DNA of 64,000 nucleotides from Calothrix sp. FI2-JRJ7 (GTDB lineage Bacteria > Cyanobacteriota > Cyanobacteriia > Cyanobacteriales > Nostocaceae): assembly GCA_019359675.1 (NCBI GenBank), contig JAHHGX010000091.1:62001-126000 (forward strand), read 5' to 3'. The position numbers and the translations under genes were made by a program. Below are positions 52,417 to 61,114 of the stretch, piece after piece; position 1 is the first letter of the stretch, and every line of letters starts with the position of its first letter. Under the pieces are notes generated by a model. It searched no databases and was not told the DNA's origin. It was given only the letters and a program-made list of their open reading frames with translations.

Positions 52417-53922
52417 TTACTGTACCTGCGAAATACGGACAAGTGTTTCTTTAACACCAAACTCATGTAAACTACGCAAATGGTTAGCAACAGCCTCGAC
52501 GAAACGTGGCGCCTGTACTAAATCTCCGAAAATTTCAGAGATGTTGAGCAATGGTCTAGGGTCTAATTCACTCTTAGACGCGCGTTGAGTAAGGATGTCT
52601 GCTAATGGGTCATCAATAGGAATAGGTTGCCCTTGTTGATCATGACTACTGAGATACTGACACCAAGCAGCAACTGTCAAACTTAGGTAATCTATGGCGC
52701 CTCCATGTTGCAATTTATCACGGAGCGACCCCAAAATAAACTTAGGAATCTTGGCCGATCCACCGAGGCACAGACGCGGCAGTTGGTCGCGAATTTTAGG
52801 ATTAGAAAACCGTTCAATTAAAGTCTTTTTATAATCGCCTAAATCAATTCCAGGAACGGGTTGGAGCGTTGGTGTCACCTCGTCCATTAAGTTAGCGACT
52901 GCTCGCTCGAATAAGGGGTCAGCCATGACTTCATAAACATAGCTATAACCTGCCAAAGAGCCGAGGTAGCCAATTAGCATATGGCTAGCGTTGAGCAGCC
53001 GAATTTTCATCATCTCGTAGGGATGAACATTGTTAGTCATCTGTACGCCAACGGATTCCCAATTGGGTCTGCCTGCACAAAAGCTATCTTCGATTACCCA
53101 TTGGATGTAAGGCTCTGCGACACCTGGAAACGCATCATCAATACCAAATTGTTCCGCCACCATTTTAATATCTGCTTTTGTTGTGAGCGGAGTAATGCGA
53201 TCTACCATACAGTTGGGAAAGGCAACGTTTTCATCAATCCAACGTCCCAAATCAGGATCGCGCATTTGGGCAAATGTCGTTAGCATTTTCCGCACCATGT
53301 CACCGTTGCCCTGCAAGTTGTCGCAGGAAAGTACTGTAAAAGGTGCTAACCCCTGCTTTTGCCGCTGTGCGAGTGCATCTGTCAAAAAACCATATGTACC
53401 AATTGGTTCGTCAGGATGGTGCAAATCGTGCTGAATTGTTGGGTGGTTAACATCGAATTCGCCACTTCCTTCAATATAGTAGTAGCCGCTCTCAGTAATT
53501 GTTAAAGTAACAATTCGGCATTCAGGACTTACCATTGCTTCAATAACTGCTTGACGATTGTCTGGTGCAAACAGGTATCGAGTGATTGAACCGATGACGC
53601 GAGCATGATCACCTGAAAGACATCGCTCAACCAGGGTATACAAACAATCTTGGGACGTAAGCGCATCCCGCATTCGCCGATCATAGTCATAGTCAAGCAA
53701 TCCAACACCACAAATTCCCCACTCACTACCAGGATTTTGATGGAAATAATTATCTAGATAGAGCGCTTGGTGCGATTTATGAAATCCACCTACTCCAATA
53801 TGCACAATTCCGTTAGTGATATGACGGCGATCGTAATTGGGTACGCGCACGTTTCCAGGTAAACGAGACAGGGACGCTTGGTTCAGTTTGATTATTGAAC
53901 CTGTGCTGGTATTGCTGTTCAT
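52417..53922 (-). CDS. mannitol 2-dehydrogenase-type polyol dehydrogenase (second copy)
   Basis: A 501-residue long-chain mannitol/arabitol dehydrogenase. It has the NAD site IVHIGVGGFHKSHQALYLDN near residue 40, LSCDNLQGNGDMVRK, FPNCMVDRITP, EDSFCAGRPNWE, and the catalytic-helix segment MKIRLLNASHMLIGYLG with the Lys and the Asn/His of the family. It oxidises a polyol to a ketose with NAD. It lies 7 bases after the ABC ATPase gene, in the order of Rhodobacter smo/mtlK. Differences from the copy at 58900 suggest a distinct substrate. Confidence 0.92.
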   Translation of the reverse strand: MNSNTSTGSIIKLNQASLSRLPGNVRVPNYDRRHITNGIVHIGVGGFHKSHQALYLDNYFHQNPGSEWGICGVGLLDYDYDRRMRDALTSQDCLYTLVERCLSGDHARVIGSITRYLFAPDNRQAVIEAMVSPECRIVTLTITESGYYYIEGSGEFDVNHPTIQHDLHHPDEPIGTYGFLTDALAQRQKQGLAPFTVLSCDNLQGNGDMVRKMLTTFAQMRDPDLGRWIDENVAFPNCMVDRITPLTTKADIKMVAEQFGIDDAFPGVAEPYIQWVIEDSFCAGRPNWESVGVQMTNNVHPYEMMKIRLLNASHMLIGYLGSLAGYSYVYEVMADPLFERAVANLMDEVTPTLQPVPGIDLGDYKKTLIERFSNPKIRDQLPRLCLGGSAKIPKFILGSLRDKLQHGGAIDYLSLTVAAWCQYLSSHDQQGQPIPIDDPLADILTQRASKSELDPRPLLNISEIFGDLVQAPRFVEAVANHLRSLHEFGVKETLVRISQVQ

Positions 53923-53929
53923 TTGTTTA

Positions 53930-55039
53930 TTATAAGTGCTGGCGCCGAGTTCTTAATACTGCTTCACCCTGTGAGTCAAACAGATGGCAAAGCTCGCCGC
54001 GAATGTAGATAGGAACAATATCGTGCAACTGGCTGGTATTATCTCCGTCGGTTTGCACGACTAAGGTTTCTCCACCTGCAATTTTGACATAAAGATGGGT
54101 CTGTCCCCCAAGTCGTTCTACAACTAATACTTCGCCATTCAATGTTGCGCTATTAGCAGTAACCACCCGATCTAGTCGCAGGTGTTCGGGTCGAATTCCC
54201 AACGTGGCTTTATCCCCAACTGACAGCTTTCCAGGCAATGCTTGAATCGTTACACGGGCATCACCAGGAAGGCTGACAGTTATGCCATTATTGACGCCTG
54301 TTACTGTCACTGAGACAAAGTTCATCTTGGGTGAACCAATAAATCCGGCAACGAATAGGTTGTGGGGATTATGGTAGAGTTCCAGCGGCGAACCCACTTG
54401 TTCTACAATGCCTTTGTGCAACACCACAATCTTGCTGGCAAGTGTCATTGCTTCAACCTGGTCATGCGTCACATAAATCATGGTGGCTTGTAAGCTGTCG
54501 TGTAGGCTGGCAAGTTCGATCCGCATCTGCACGCGCAAAGCCGCATCCAGGTTTGATAGTGGTTCGTCGAATAAAAACACTTTGGGATTGCGAACCAAGG
54601 CACGACCAATTGCTACCCTTTGGCGCTGTCCTCCCGATAGTTCTTTTGGCTTTCGATTCAAAAGCGGCTCTAGTTGAAGGATACTCGCAACTTCACGCGC
54701 TCTTTCATAACGCTTGGCTTTCGGCACACCTGCAAGACGGAGGCTAAACGCCATATTCTCTGCTACGGTCATGTGAGGATATAGGGCGTAGGTTTGAAAC
54801 ACCATTGCCAATCCGCGTTTATCTGGAGGCACATCATTCATTTGCTCTCCATCAATAAGTAGATCGCCAGAGGTAATTTCCTCCAATCCGGCAATCATCC
54901 GTAACAAGGTTGATTTGCCACAACCACTAGGACCAACGAATACTACAAATTCGCGATCACCAACATCAAGATCGATGCCTTTGATGACCTTAGTATCGCC
55001 ATACTGTTTATGTATATTTCTTAAAGTAACTGTTGACAT
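53930..55039 (-). CDS. sugar-alcohol ABC importer ATPase (SmoK/MsmX type)
   Basis: About 369 residues from the ATG at 55039 (MSTVTLRNIHKQYGD); a GTG at 55063 would add 8 residues. Walker A is GPSGCGKST, the signature is LSGGQRQRVAIGRALV, Walker B is VFLFDEP, and the H-loop is VTHDQVEAMTLA. The C-terminal half carries the OB-fold/TOBE regulatory domain (LGIRPEHLRLD) typical of MalK/UgpC/SmoK. It energises the two permeases encoded just upstream. Confidence 0.94.
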   Translation of the reverse strand: MSTVTLRNIHKQYGDTKVIKGIDLDVGDREFVVFVGPSGCGKSTLLRMIAGLEEITSGDLLIDGEQMNDVPPDKRGLAMVFQTYALYPHMTVAENMAFSLRLAGVPKAKRYERAREVASILQLEPLLNRKPKELSGGQRQRVAIGRALVRNPKVFLFDEPLSNLDAALRVQMRIELASLHDSLQATMIYVTHDQVEAMTLASKIVVLHKGIVEQVGSPLELYHNPHNLFVAGFIGSPKMNFVSVTVTGVNNGITVSLPGDARVTIQALPGKLSVGDKATLGIRPEHLRLDRVVTANSATLNGEVLVVERLGGQTHLYVKIAGGETLVVQTDGDNTSQLHDIVPIYIRGELCHLFDSQGEAVLRTRRQHL

Positions 55040-55063
55040 AAAATTTTTGCCTCTGCCTTCCAC

Positions 55064-55885
55064 TTATTTCACGGCGCCAAATGTAAGACCTCGGACTAAT
55101 TGCCGTTGACTCAGCCAGCCGAAAATGAGGATAGGCGCGATTGCCATTGTTGATGCTGCCGAAAGTTTTGCCCAAAACAATCCTTGAGGACTAGAAAATG
55201 AGGCAATAAATGCGGTTAAAGGAGCGGCATTAGCTGTTGTCAGGTTGAGGCTCCAAAAGGCTTCATTCCAAGACAAAATAATCGAAAGCAATGCGGTAGA
55301 AGCAATTCCAGGTAATGATAATGGCAGCAACACATGAATAAGTTCTTGCTGCGTGTTTGCTCCATCCATACGATCTGCTTCCAGAATGTCTTTGGGAACG
55401 TCCTTAAAAAAACTGTAAATCATCCAGACAACAATTGGTAAATTGATCAAGGTATAGATAATAATTAAACCAATGCGGGTATCCAATAAACCAGCATTGC
55501 GACATAATATATAGATTGGCACCAGTACCCCAACGGGTGGTAGCATTCTGGTAGATAGCATCCACAACAAGGTACCCTTAGTGCGTTTGGTTGGGAAGAA
55601 TGCCATCGCATAAGCAGCAGGTACGGCAAGCAACAGCGCTAGTACTGTAGAACCAAATGAAATGATTACGCTATTGAGCGCATAATTGAAATAGTTTGCC
55701 CGATCTTGTATCGCGACATAGTTTTCTAATGTCGGCTGGAAAAATAACTGAGGGGGAGTCGCAACCGCCGCAACCTCCGTTTTGAAACTGGTGAGAAACA
55801 TCCAGAAAATTGGGAAAAACAAGCTACAAGCGACGAACCAGCCGAGCAATGTAAATAGCCAGCGCTTTGAGGTTTTAAGTGCCAT
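55064..55885 (-). CDS. sugar-alcohol ABC importer permease (MalG/SmoG type)
   Basis: A 273-residue permease with about six helices, starting KRWLFTLLGWFVACSLFFPIFWMFLTSFK. The inner-membrane EAA loop reads EADRMDGANTQQELIHVLLPLSLPG, which contacts the ATPase. It is the second permease of the operon, ending 24 bases before the ATPase start and starting 2 bases after the other permease. The N-terminal half of the family pattern (polyol/maltose type, carbohydrate uptake CUT1) is clear. Confidence 0.93.
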   Translation of the reverse strand: MALKTSKRWLFTLLGWFVACSLFFPIFWMFLTSFKTEVAAVATPPQLFFQPTLENYVAIQDRANYFNYALNSVIISFGSTVLALLLAVPAAYAMAFFPTKRTKGTLLWMLSTRMLPPVGVLVPIYILCRNAGLLDTRIGLIIIYTLINLPIVVWMIYSFFKDVPKDILEADRMDGANTQQELIHVLLPLSLPGIASTALLSIILSWNEAFWSLNLTTANAAPLTAFIASFSSPQGLFWAKLSAASTMAIAPILIFGWLSQRQLVRGLTFGAVK

Positions 55886-55887
55886 TG

Positions 55888-56823
55888 TTAGGTATCCAAG
55901 TTACGAGCAACACTACGCATCAGAAAAATTGCCACGATGTTGGCAAGAATTACCGCAATTAATCCACCCGCTGAGGCGCCGCCAACATCAAATTCCAGCA
56001 AAGCTTTCAAGAAGATATAATAAGCGAGGTTAGTGGTTGCGACTCCGGGCCCGCCACCTGTGGTAACAAATATTTCTGCAAAAATAGTTAAAAAGAAAAT
56101 CGTCTCGATCATGGCGACTACACCAATGGCGCGGCTCAAATGCGGTAGCATGACGAACCGAAATAGGGCTAAGGCATTTGCCCCATCCATCCGGGCTGCT
56201 TCTAGCTGTTCGCGGTCGAGTGATTGAATCGCTGTTAATAAAATCAGTAGGGCAAAAGGAAGCCATTGCCACGAAACAATAATAATGATGGCAAGCAATG
56301 GAAAATCTGCAAACCAATCGATTGCCCCCAAACCCAAACCTCTTGTAAATTGAGCAAACAGCCCATTCACTGGATGCATCAGCATATTCTTCCACACCAA
56401 GGCGCTGACCGTAGGCATGACAAAAAACGGAGAAATTGCCAGCACCCGCGCAATCCCCTGACCATAAAAGTCCTGGTCAAATAAAATTGCCAGGAGTGTG
56501 CCTAAACTAATCGTAATTACCAAAACAGATACCACGAGAATCATCGTAATGATGATTGAAGTCCATAGTGCTGAATCAGTCAGGATAAACGTGAAATTTT
56601 CTATTCCGATAAGTTTGCGGGCGCCTGGATTAAGCAGGTTATACCGCTGAAACGAAAACCATAGCGTCATTACCAAGGGCACAATCATCCACAGCAGCAA
56701 GGCAATCACAGAAGGCGCCATCAGGGGTAAGGTTGATGCCTGCCGCTTAGTTAGTTGCTGGGTAGATGGCGTTTTGTGGTGATGCTTTACAGCAAATGAA
56801 GAAGGCATAGAAAATTTATTCAA
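55888..56823 (-). CDS. sugar-alcohol ABC importer permease (MalF/SmoF type)
   Basis: A 311-residue permease with six helices (MAPSVIALLLWMIVPLVMTLWFSF; the EAA loop reads EAARMDGANALALFRFVMLPHLSR). It belongs to the CUT1 permease pair. The start overlaps the end of the binding-protein gene by 8 bases, so it is probably translationally coupled. Together with the next permease and ATPase it forms a complete importer. Confidence 0.93.
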   Translation of the reverse strand: MNKFSMPSSFAVKHHHKTPSTQQLTKRQASTLPLMAPSVIALLLWMIVPLVMTLWFSFQRYNLLNPGARKLIGIENFTFILTDSALWTSIIITMILVVSVLVITISLGTLLAILFDQDFYGQGIARVLAISPFFVMPTVSALVWKNMLMHPVNGLFAQFTRGLGLGAIDWFADFPLLAIIIIVSWQWLPFALLILLTAIQSLDREQLEAARMDGANALALFRFVMLPHLSRAIGVVAMIETIFFLTIFAEIFVTTGGGPGVATTNLAYYIFLKALLEFDVGGASAGGLIAVILANIVAIFLMRSVARNLDT

Positions 56824-58162
56824 TATACCCGGTGTGTTTCATAAATCGTTCAGTTGAATTCTGTGATTGCTGCAACGCCTGATCGACTGAAAGGCGATTG
56901 GTCAGCGCTGCTGCCATAGTTTGCCCGACCGAAGAACCTATTGCCTGAAATTCTGGAATATCCACATATTGAATGCCTTTATAAGGGGTTGGGTTTGCGG
57001 ATGGACGAGTAATATCGGCAGATTGGATTGCGCTGAGTACGATAGAAGCAAATGGTGCAGCTTTTTGATAATTGGGATTGTTATAGGTGGAAGTCCGCGT
57101 ACCTGGTGGGACAGCAACCCAGCCACTTTGGTCAGCAACTAATTGTATATATTCCTTAGAAGTTGCCCAAGCAATGAACTTTTGAGCGGCTTCGGGTGAT
57201 TTTGAGCTTTTTGGAACCGCTAGTGCCCAAGCCCAAAGCCAATTTGAGCCATTAGGATATTTTTCAATTGGCGCGCGGGCAAAGCCAACCCTGTCATAAA
57301 CTTGAGATTCTTTCGGATTAGATAACAGTCCTGCTGCAACCGTTGCATCTATCCACATGCCACATTTACCCGTCGAGAATAACGCCAGATTCTCATTAAA
57401 TCCATTGGAACTAACTCCTGGTGGACCATATTTTCTGAGCAGTGAGACGTAGAAAGCGATGGCATCTTTCCAAGGTGGAGTATTTATAGTAGGTTGCCAC
57501 TTCATATCAAACCACTGTCCGCCAAATGTGTTGACTAATGTGGACACAAATCCCATGTTTTCGCCCCAGCCAGGTTTTCCACGCAGGCAAACACCGTAGA
57601 CTCCATGCGCCGGATCGTGAACCTGACTCGCCCATTCCCTGATCTGCGGATAGGTCGGCTGTTCGGGAACCGTAATCCCTGCTTTTTCAAACAAGTCTTT
57701 TCGGTAATACAGCATGGAACTTTCCCCATAAAACGGCACAGCATAAAGTTTATCGTTGTTGGAAAGCCCTTCTCGTATAGGTTTGAGCAGGTCATTCACG
57801 TCGTAGCTTACGGGTAGCCCATCCAATGGTCTCAACCAATCTCGTCTAGCCCAAATCGGCGTTTCATAGGAACCAATTGTCATGACATCGAATTGTCCAC
57901 CCTGGCTAGCAACATCTGTGGTAGTGCGTTGGCGCAACACATTTTCTTCTAGAACAACCCATCTAAGTTGAATATTGGGGTTAGCTTGTTCAAACTTGCG
58001 GGAAAGTCCTTGCATAACCACCATGTCGCCATTGTTGACAGTAGCAATCGTCAGCGTTGTTTTCCCTACTGCTTGTGAAGTCGAACAAGCATGTAGCAGT
58101 TGCACAAGCATGACTCCAATCAGAAACGCAACCAACACCTTAGCGAAGCGGAGCATACGCAT
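56816..58162 (-). CDS. sugar-alcohol ABC importer binding lipoprotein (SmoE type)
   Basis: A 448-residue extracytoplasmic binding protein. The signal ends in the lipobox LLHAC, so it should be lipid-anchored. The mature part shows cluster-1 sugar-binding features: IATVNNGDMVVMQGLSRKFE, FDVMTIGSYE, LYAVPFYGESSMLYYRKDLF, FSTGKCGMWIDATVAAG, and FIAWATSKEYIQLVA. The family binds maltose, sorbitol/mannitol or similar; the neighbouring dehydrogenases point to a polyol. It overlaps the permease gene. Confidence 0.92.
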   Translation of the reverse strand: MRMLRFAKVLVAFLIGVMLVQLLHACSTSQAVGKTTLTIATVNNGDMVVMQGLSRKFEQANPNIQLRWVVLEENVLRQRTTTDVASQGGQFDVMTIGSYETPIWARRDWLRPLDGLPVSYDVNDLLKPIREGLSNNDKLYAVPFYGESSMLYYRKDLFEKAGITVPEQPTYPQIREWASQVHDPAHGVYGVCLRGKPGWGENMGFVSTLVNTFGGQWFDMKWQPTINTPPWKDAIAFYVSLLRKYGPPGVSSNGFNENLALFSTGKCGMWIDATVAAGLLSNPKESQVYDRVGFARAPIEKYPNGSNWLWAWALAVPKSSKSPEAAQKFIAWATSKEYIQLVADQSGWVAVPPGTRTSTYNNPNYQKAAPFASIVLSAIQSADITRPSANPTPYKGIQYVDIPEFQAIGSSVGQTMAAALTNRLSVDQALQQSQNSTERFMKHTGYIE

Positions 58163-58190
58163 CGCACAGTTCCTTAAGTATTAAAAATCA

Positions 58191-58919
58191 TTATAATAAT
58201 CCGATCAGATCGTGCATTTGCTCGATAATTTGGTGGGCGCCTGCCTCTAAAAGAGCATCTGCACGGCTTTTTCGTTCATCATTGGTTATGTGAGTACCCC
58301 CTACATAACCGATAATTTGCCCAATTCCAGCAGCGGTGGCAGACCTTACCCCACTAGTAGAATCTTCAACAGCAACGCAATCCGAAACTTCAGCATCCAG
58401 ACACTTGACTGCATGTAAATATATGTCAGGAAGTGGCTTGGGTCGTCTTACAGGGAGAGAGCCTTGAGCGCTAAATATCCGTTCGTTTGGGAAATAGTCC
58501 GTGAGGGCTGCTGCACTAAGGCAAGCCAGAAGCCGCTCAAAACTACTGTTACTTACTAGTGCAAATTCAAATCCATCATCGCGCAGGTAAGACAGCACTT
58601 CAGGCGTTCCTCCAGTCGCAAAGGCGAGTACACTAAGTTGTTCAATCGCTCTTTTTTCTTCTTCAACAACTAGCCTCTCAATATCGCGCTCATTCAGAGT
58701 AGTTACTGAGTCTTTATAGATACTTGTAATTATTTCTTTGTAGGGTTTCCCTGCGAAGCTTTTAACAAAATCATCAAGTTCATAGTGTTGGGCGCCAGGG
58801 TATTCACGAGCCACTTCAGTGGTCAGCTTCCACGCGCTTTCAAGTGCTATGGTTTCACTATCAACGACAGTTCCGTCATGATCGAAAAGCACCACCTTAT
58901 CATGCTGAAGCGGCTTCAT
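58191..58919 (-). CDS. HAD phosphatase of the polyol operon
   Basis: A 242-residue HAD subfamily IA hydrolase. Motif I is VVLFDHDGTVVDSE, motif II lies in ALVSNSS, motif III is the Lys of RRPKPLPDIYLHA, and motif IV is CVAVEDSTSGVRSATAAG. It resembles beta-phosphoglucomutase or 2-deoxyglucose-6-phosphatase relatives. Similar genes occur beside mannitol dehydrogenases in proteobacterial polyol operons and may dephosphorylate a sugar phosphate. It overlaps the dehydrogenase gene upstream by 20 bases and precedes the binding-protein gene by 28. Confidence 0.9.
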   Translation of the reverse strand: MKPLQHDKVVLFDHDGTVVDSETIALESAWKLTTEVAREYPGAQHYELDDFVKSFAGKPYKEIITSIYKDSVTTLNERDIERLVVEEEKRAIEQLSVLAFATGGTPEVLSYLRDDGFEFALVSNSSFERLLACLSAAALTDYFPNERIFSAQGSLPVRRPKPLPDIYLHAVKCLDAEVSDCVAVEDSTSGVRSATAAGIGQIIGYVGGTHITNDERKSRADALLEAGAHQIIEQMHDLIGLL

Positions 58920-60402
58920 TTAAAACTTCTCCGTTACTATAATTCTGAAGTGTAGTCAATAGTCCGTAGGTCTGAATATCTTGCAAAGCTTGGTGACATT
59001 CATTATCTAGTATATTTGTATGTTCACAATTCTCCAATCCCAGAATGCCGCTAAGGATAGCACCTTCTCGAATTGCTGTAATTACAGGTTGAGTATCTTT
59101 AGCATTATAAGGCGCCCCAGACTCACTAGCCCCCTCTCTGACTGCAAGCAGCCATGCCGCAACGGGAAGTATAAGACGCTTCATGCTGACCTGTCGGCTA
59201 TAAGCGTCATGAAGAATCGGGAATATATATTTACCTACTTTCCTTGCAGTTTCTGCGGAAATTCTCTCTATCGAATCAGGAAGAGCTTCGTTAGCCAATC
59301 GTAGTAACACCTGATTTATATATTGTTCACACATCTGGTAAGGCACTGGTGTTGCTGCCGCGATGTCGCTCATCAGAAGCCGAGTAAACAAGTGGAATTC
59401 TGGTAGCCTAATCGCCTCATGCATATACTCTATACCTGCTCTTACAGCTAAACAAGCTATGAAGGAGTGTACTGCATTTAAAAATCTCGACTTCATATAC
59501 AAGAAGGGAGTGATGTCACTAGTCATAATGACCCCGGTATCTTCCCACGACGGTCTATCACTTGTGAAGTTGTCCTCCACGACAAACTGCCAAAACGGCT
59601 CCGTTATAATGGGTCCGCGATCCCTAACCTGCAAAAGTCGGCTGGGGTAGTTATAGTCGGCTTCCTGTTGTTGAGGCACAATCCTGTCTACCACAGAATT
59701 AGGGAACGTCGCGTTATCCCGGATGTATGCTGCAAGTTGAGGATCAATCAACTCAGCATAGGCTAACACTGCTCTTCGCAGTATCTCCCCGTTTCTTGGA
59801 AGGTTGTCGCAAGAAAGTGTGGTAAAGGGCGCCATTCCGCGCTCGCGTCGTCGGCGTAATGCCTCTACTATGAACCCAATTGCAGTAGTTGGAGTGGAAG
59901 GATTTTGGAGATCGTGGGCAACGTCTTCATTCGCTGTGTCAAGATTAAAACTCTTGTCTAAATGGTAGCCTCCTTGAGTAATTGTTAGAGTTACGAGATG
60001 CACAGAGGGAGATGTCATTTTTTCAAGCACATAGTCGCACTTCTCTGTACCATTAACGATTTCCCTGATAGAACCTATAACTTCTGCCTCTTCACGATTT
60101 TTAGTGTAGCTAGAGTGTTTGGTCAAAGTATAAAGGAATCTCTGTGGTTTCAACTTACTAATGGTGTGTTGGCTCTTGAGACTAACCCCACAAATTCCCC
60201 ATTTCTGCTCTTGGGGTTCCTTCTGTGCAAGATAGTTATGTATTATGTAGGCGAGATGACCCCTAAAAAAACGACCTGGGCCGAAATGGACAATACCAGT
60301 ATTAAGCGCTCTTCTGTCATAAGGAGACTGTTGCCTCCACAAAGCAGTTACAGTACCGAGGTTAGAATCTGACACACTGATTGGTCTGAGTAAGTTAACC
60401 AT
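58900..60402 (-). CDS. mannitol 2-dehydrogenase-type polyol dehydrogenase (first copy)
   Basis: A 500-residue long-chain polyol dehydrogenase, first gene of the operon. Motifs: TGIVHFGPGRFFRGHLAYIIHNY, LSCDNLPRNGEILRRA, FPNSVVDRIVP, EDNFTSDRPSWEDTG, and MKSRFLNAVHSFIACL with the family Lys and Asn/His. It is clearly diverged from the copy at 52417 (for example ITPFLYMKSRF against VHPYEMMKIRL). The start at 60402 lies only 9 bases from a five-unit 8-bp tandem repeat. It would oxidise a second polyol or a stereoisomer. Confidence 0.92.
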   Translation of the reverse strand: MVNLLRPISVSDSNLGTVTALWRQQSPYDRRALNTGIVHFGPGRFFRGHLAYIIHNYLAQKEPQEQKWGICGVSLKSQHTISKLKPQRFLYTLTKHSSYTKNREEAEVIGSIREIVNGTEKCDYVLEKMTSPSVHLVTLTITQGGYHLDKSFNLDTANEDVAHDLQNPSTPTTAIGFIVEALRRRRERGMAPFTTLSCDNLPRNGEILRRAVLAYAELIDPQLAAYIRDNATFPNSVVDRIVPQQQEADYNYPSRLLQVRDRGPIITEPFWQFVVEDNFTSDRPSWEDTGVIMTSDITPFLYMKSRFLNAVHSFIACLAVRAGIEYMHEAIRLPEFHLFTRLLMSDIAAATPVPYQMCEQYINQVLLRLANEALPDSIERISAETARKVGKYIFPILHDAYSRQVSMKRLILPVAAWLLAVREGASESGAPYNAKDTQPVITAIREGAILSGILGLENCEHTNILDNECHQALQDIQTYGLLTTLQNYSNGEVLNEAASA

Positions 60403-60410
60403 ATACTTCT

Positions 60411-60450
60411 TAGATAAGTAGATAAGTAGATAAGTAGATAAGTAGGTAAT
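60411..60450. repeat. five-unit TAGATAAG tandem repeat upstream of the polyol operon
   Basis: TAGATAAG repeats four times, followed by TAGGTAAT, ending 9 bases before the start codon of the first polyol gene (minus strand). The position places it in the 5' untranslated region, beside the putative AAGAAG ribosome site. Copy number change would alter spacing of the leader. Confidence 0.75.
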
Positions 60451-61010
60451 AAGGTGAAAAACCGATCAGTCTAGGAATAACCCATGACCTACAAACAAAA
60501 CAAATATTTAAAAGCGCGTGCTTTGAAAATTTTAGGCATCCTCTGTGACATCTACAAAGAAACGTTTAACAATATGTAAGTATGATGCGAGAGGGAGAAG
60601 AGAGAAATAATAAATCAAGTTTTTCGGAACTATTCAATCTGCCAAATAAAAAACCATTACATTACCCCCAAGTAAGCTCAAAAATGATAGTAATTGAATG
60701 CAAATGAGACCGACTTTTAAATGTTGTATTTACATTCTTTAATTATTTGTACACCTTTATATTATTTACCTTAGTAGCTATTATTATCTACCTTTAGGAG
60801 AGTCTGGAAGGAACACTTTAGAGAGACTTATTGCAACAATCGAATGTATCGTTAATTACTTGGCCAACAGCCGGACTAAAAATACAAGTTATTTTTGAAC
60901 GGCCCCTTGCTATTTATCTGAGTGGTTAAGGGTACTTCGTATATCTCAGGGAGTGAAGTTTAAAGTCATTCTTGAGATATAGCATTCCTGAATCATTTGC
61001 AAAATCATAC
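60451..61010. other. spacer between the polyol operon and the peptidase gene
   Basis: About 560 bases without a gene-like ORF. It must hold the operon promoter on the minus strand; I could not single out a convincing one. A loose inverted pair, TATATCTCAGGGAGTGA and TTCTTGAGATATA, lies at 60938-60980. Confidence 0.5.
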
Positions 61011-61040
61011 GTAGAGACAAGGGTTCAATCACGTCTCTAC
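61011..61040. repeat. GTAGAGAC...GTCTCTAC repeat
   Basis: Short copy of the GTAGAGACGCG family, 75-104 bases upstream of the peptidase start. Confidence 0.65.
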
Positions 61041-61114
61041 GGGGATATATTTTTTTACATTATTATACTAAATTTTGATGTTGTAATAGAATCATCCATT
61101 GGTAACTAGTACTG

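Noticed and set aside
59998-60372. 124-codon plus-strand ORF opposite the first polyol dehydrogenase
   Set aside because: Antisense to the conserved NAD-binding region, no ribosome site and no recognisable domain.
60938-60980. Possible tRNA- or riboswitch-like fold upstream of the peptidase gene
   Set aside because: Only a loose inverted pair is present, with no cloverleaf, anticodon or known riboswitch core.
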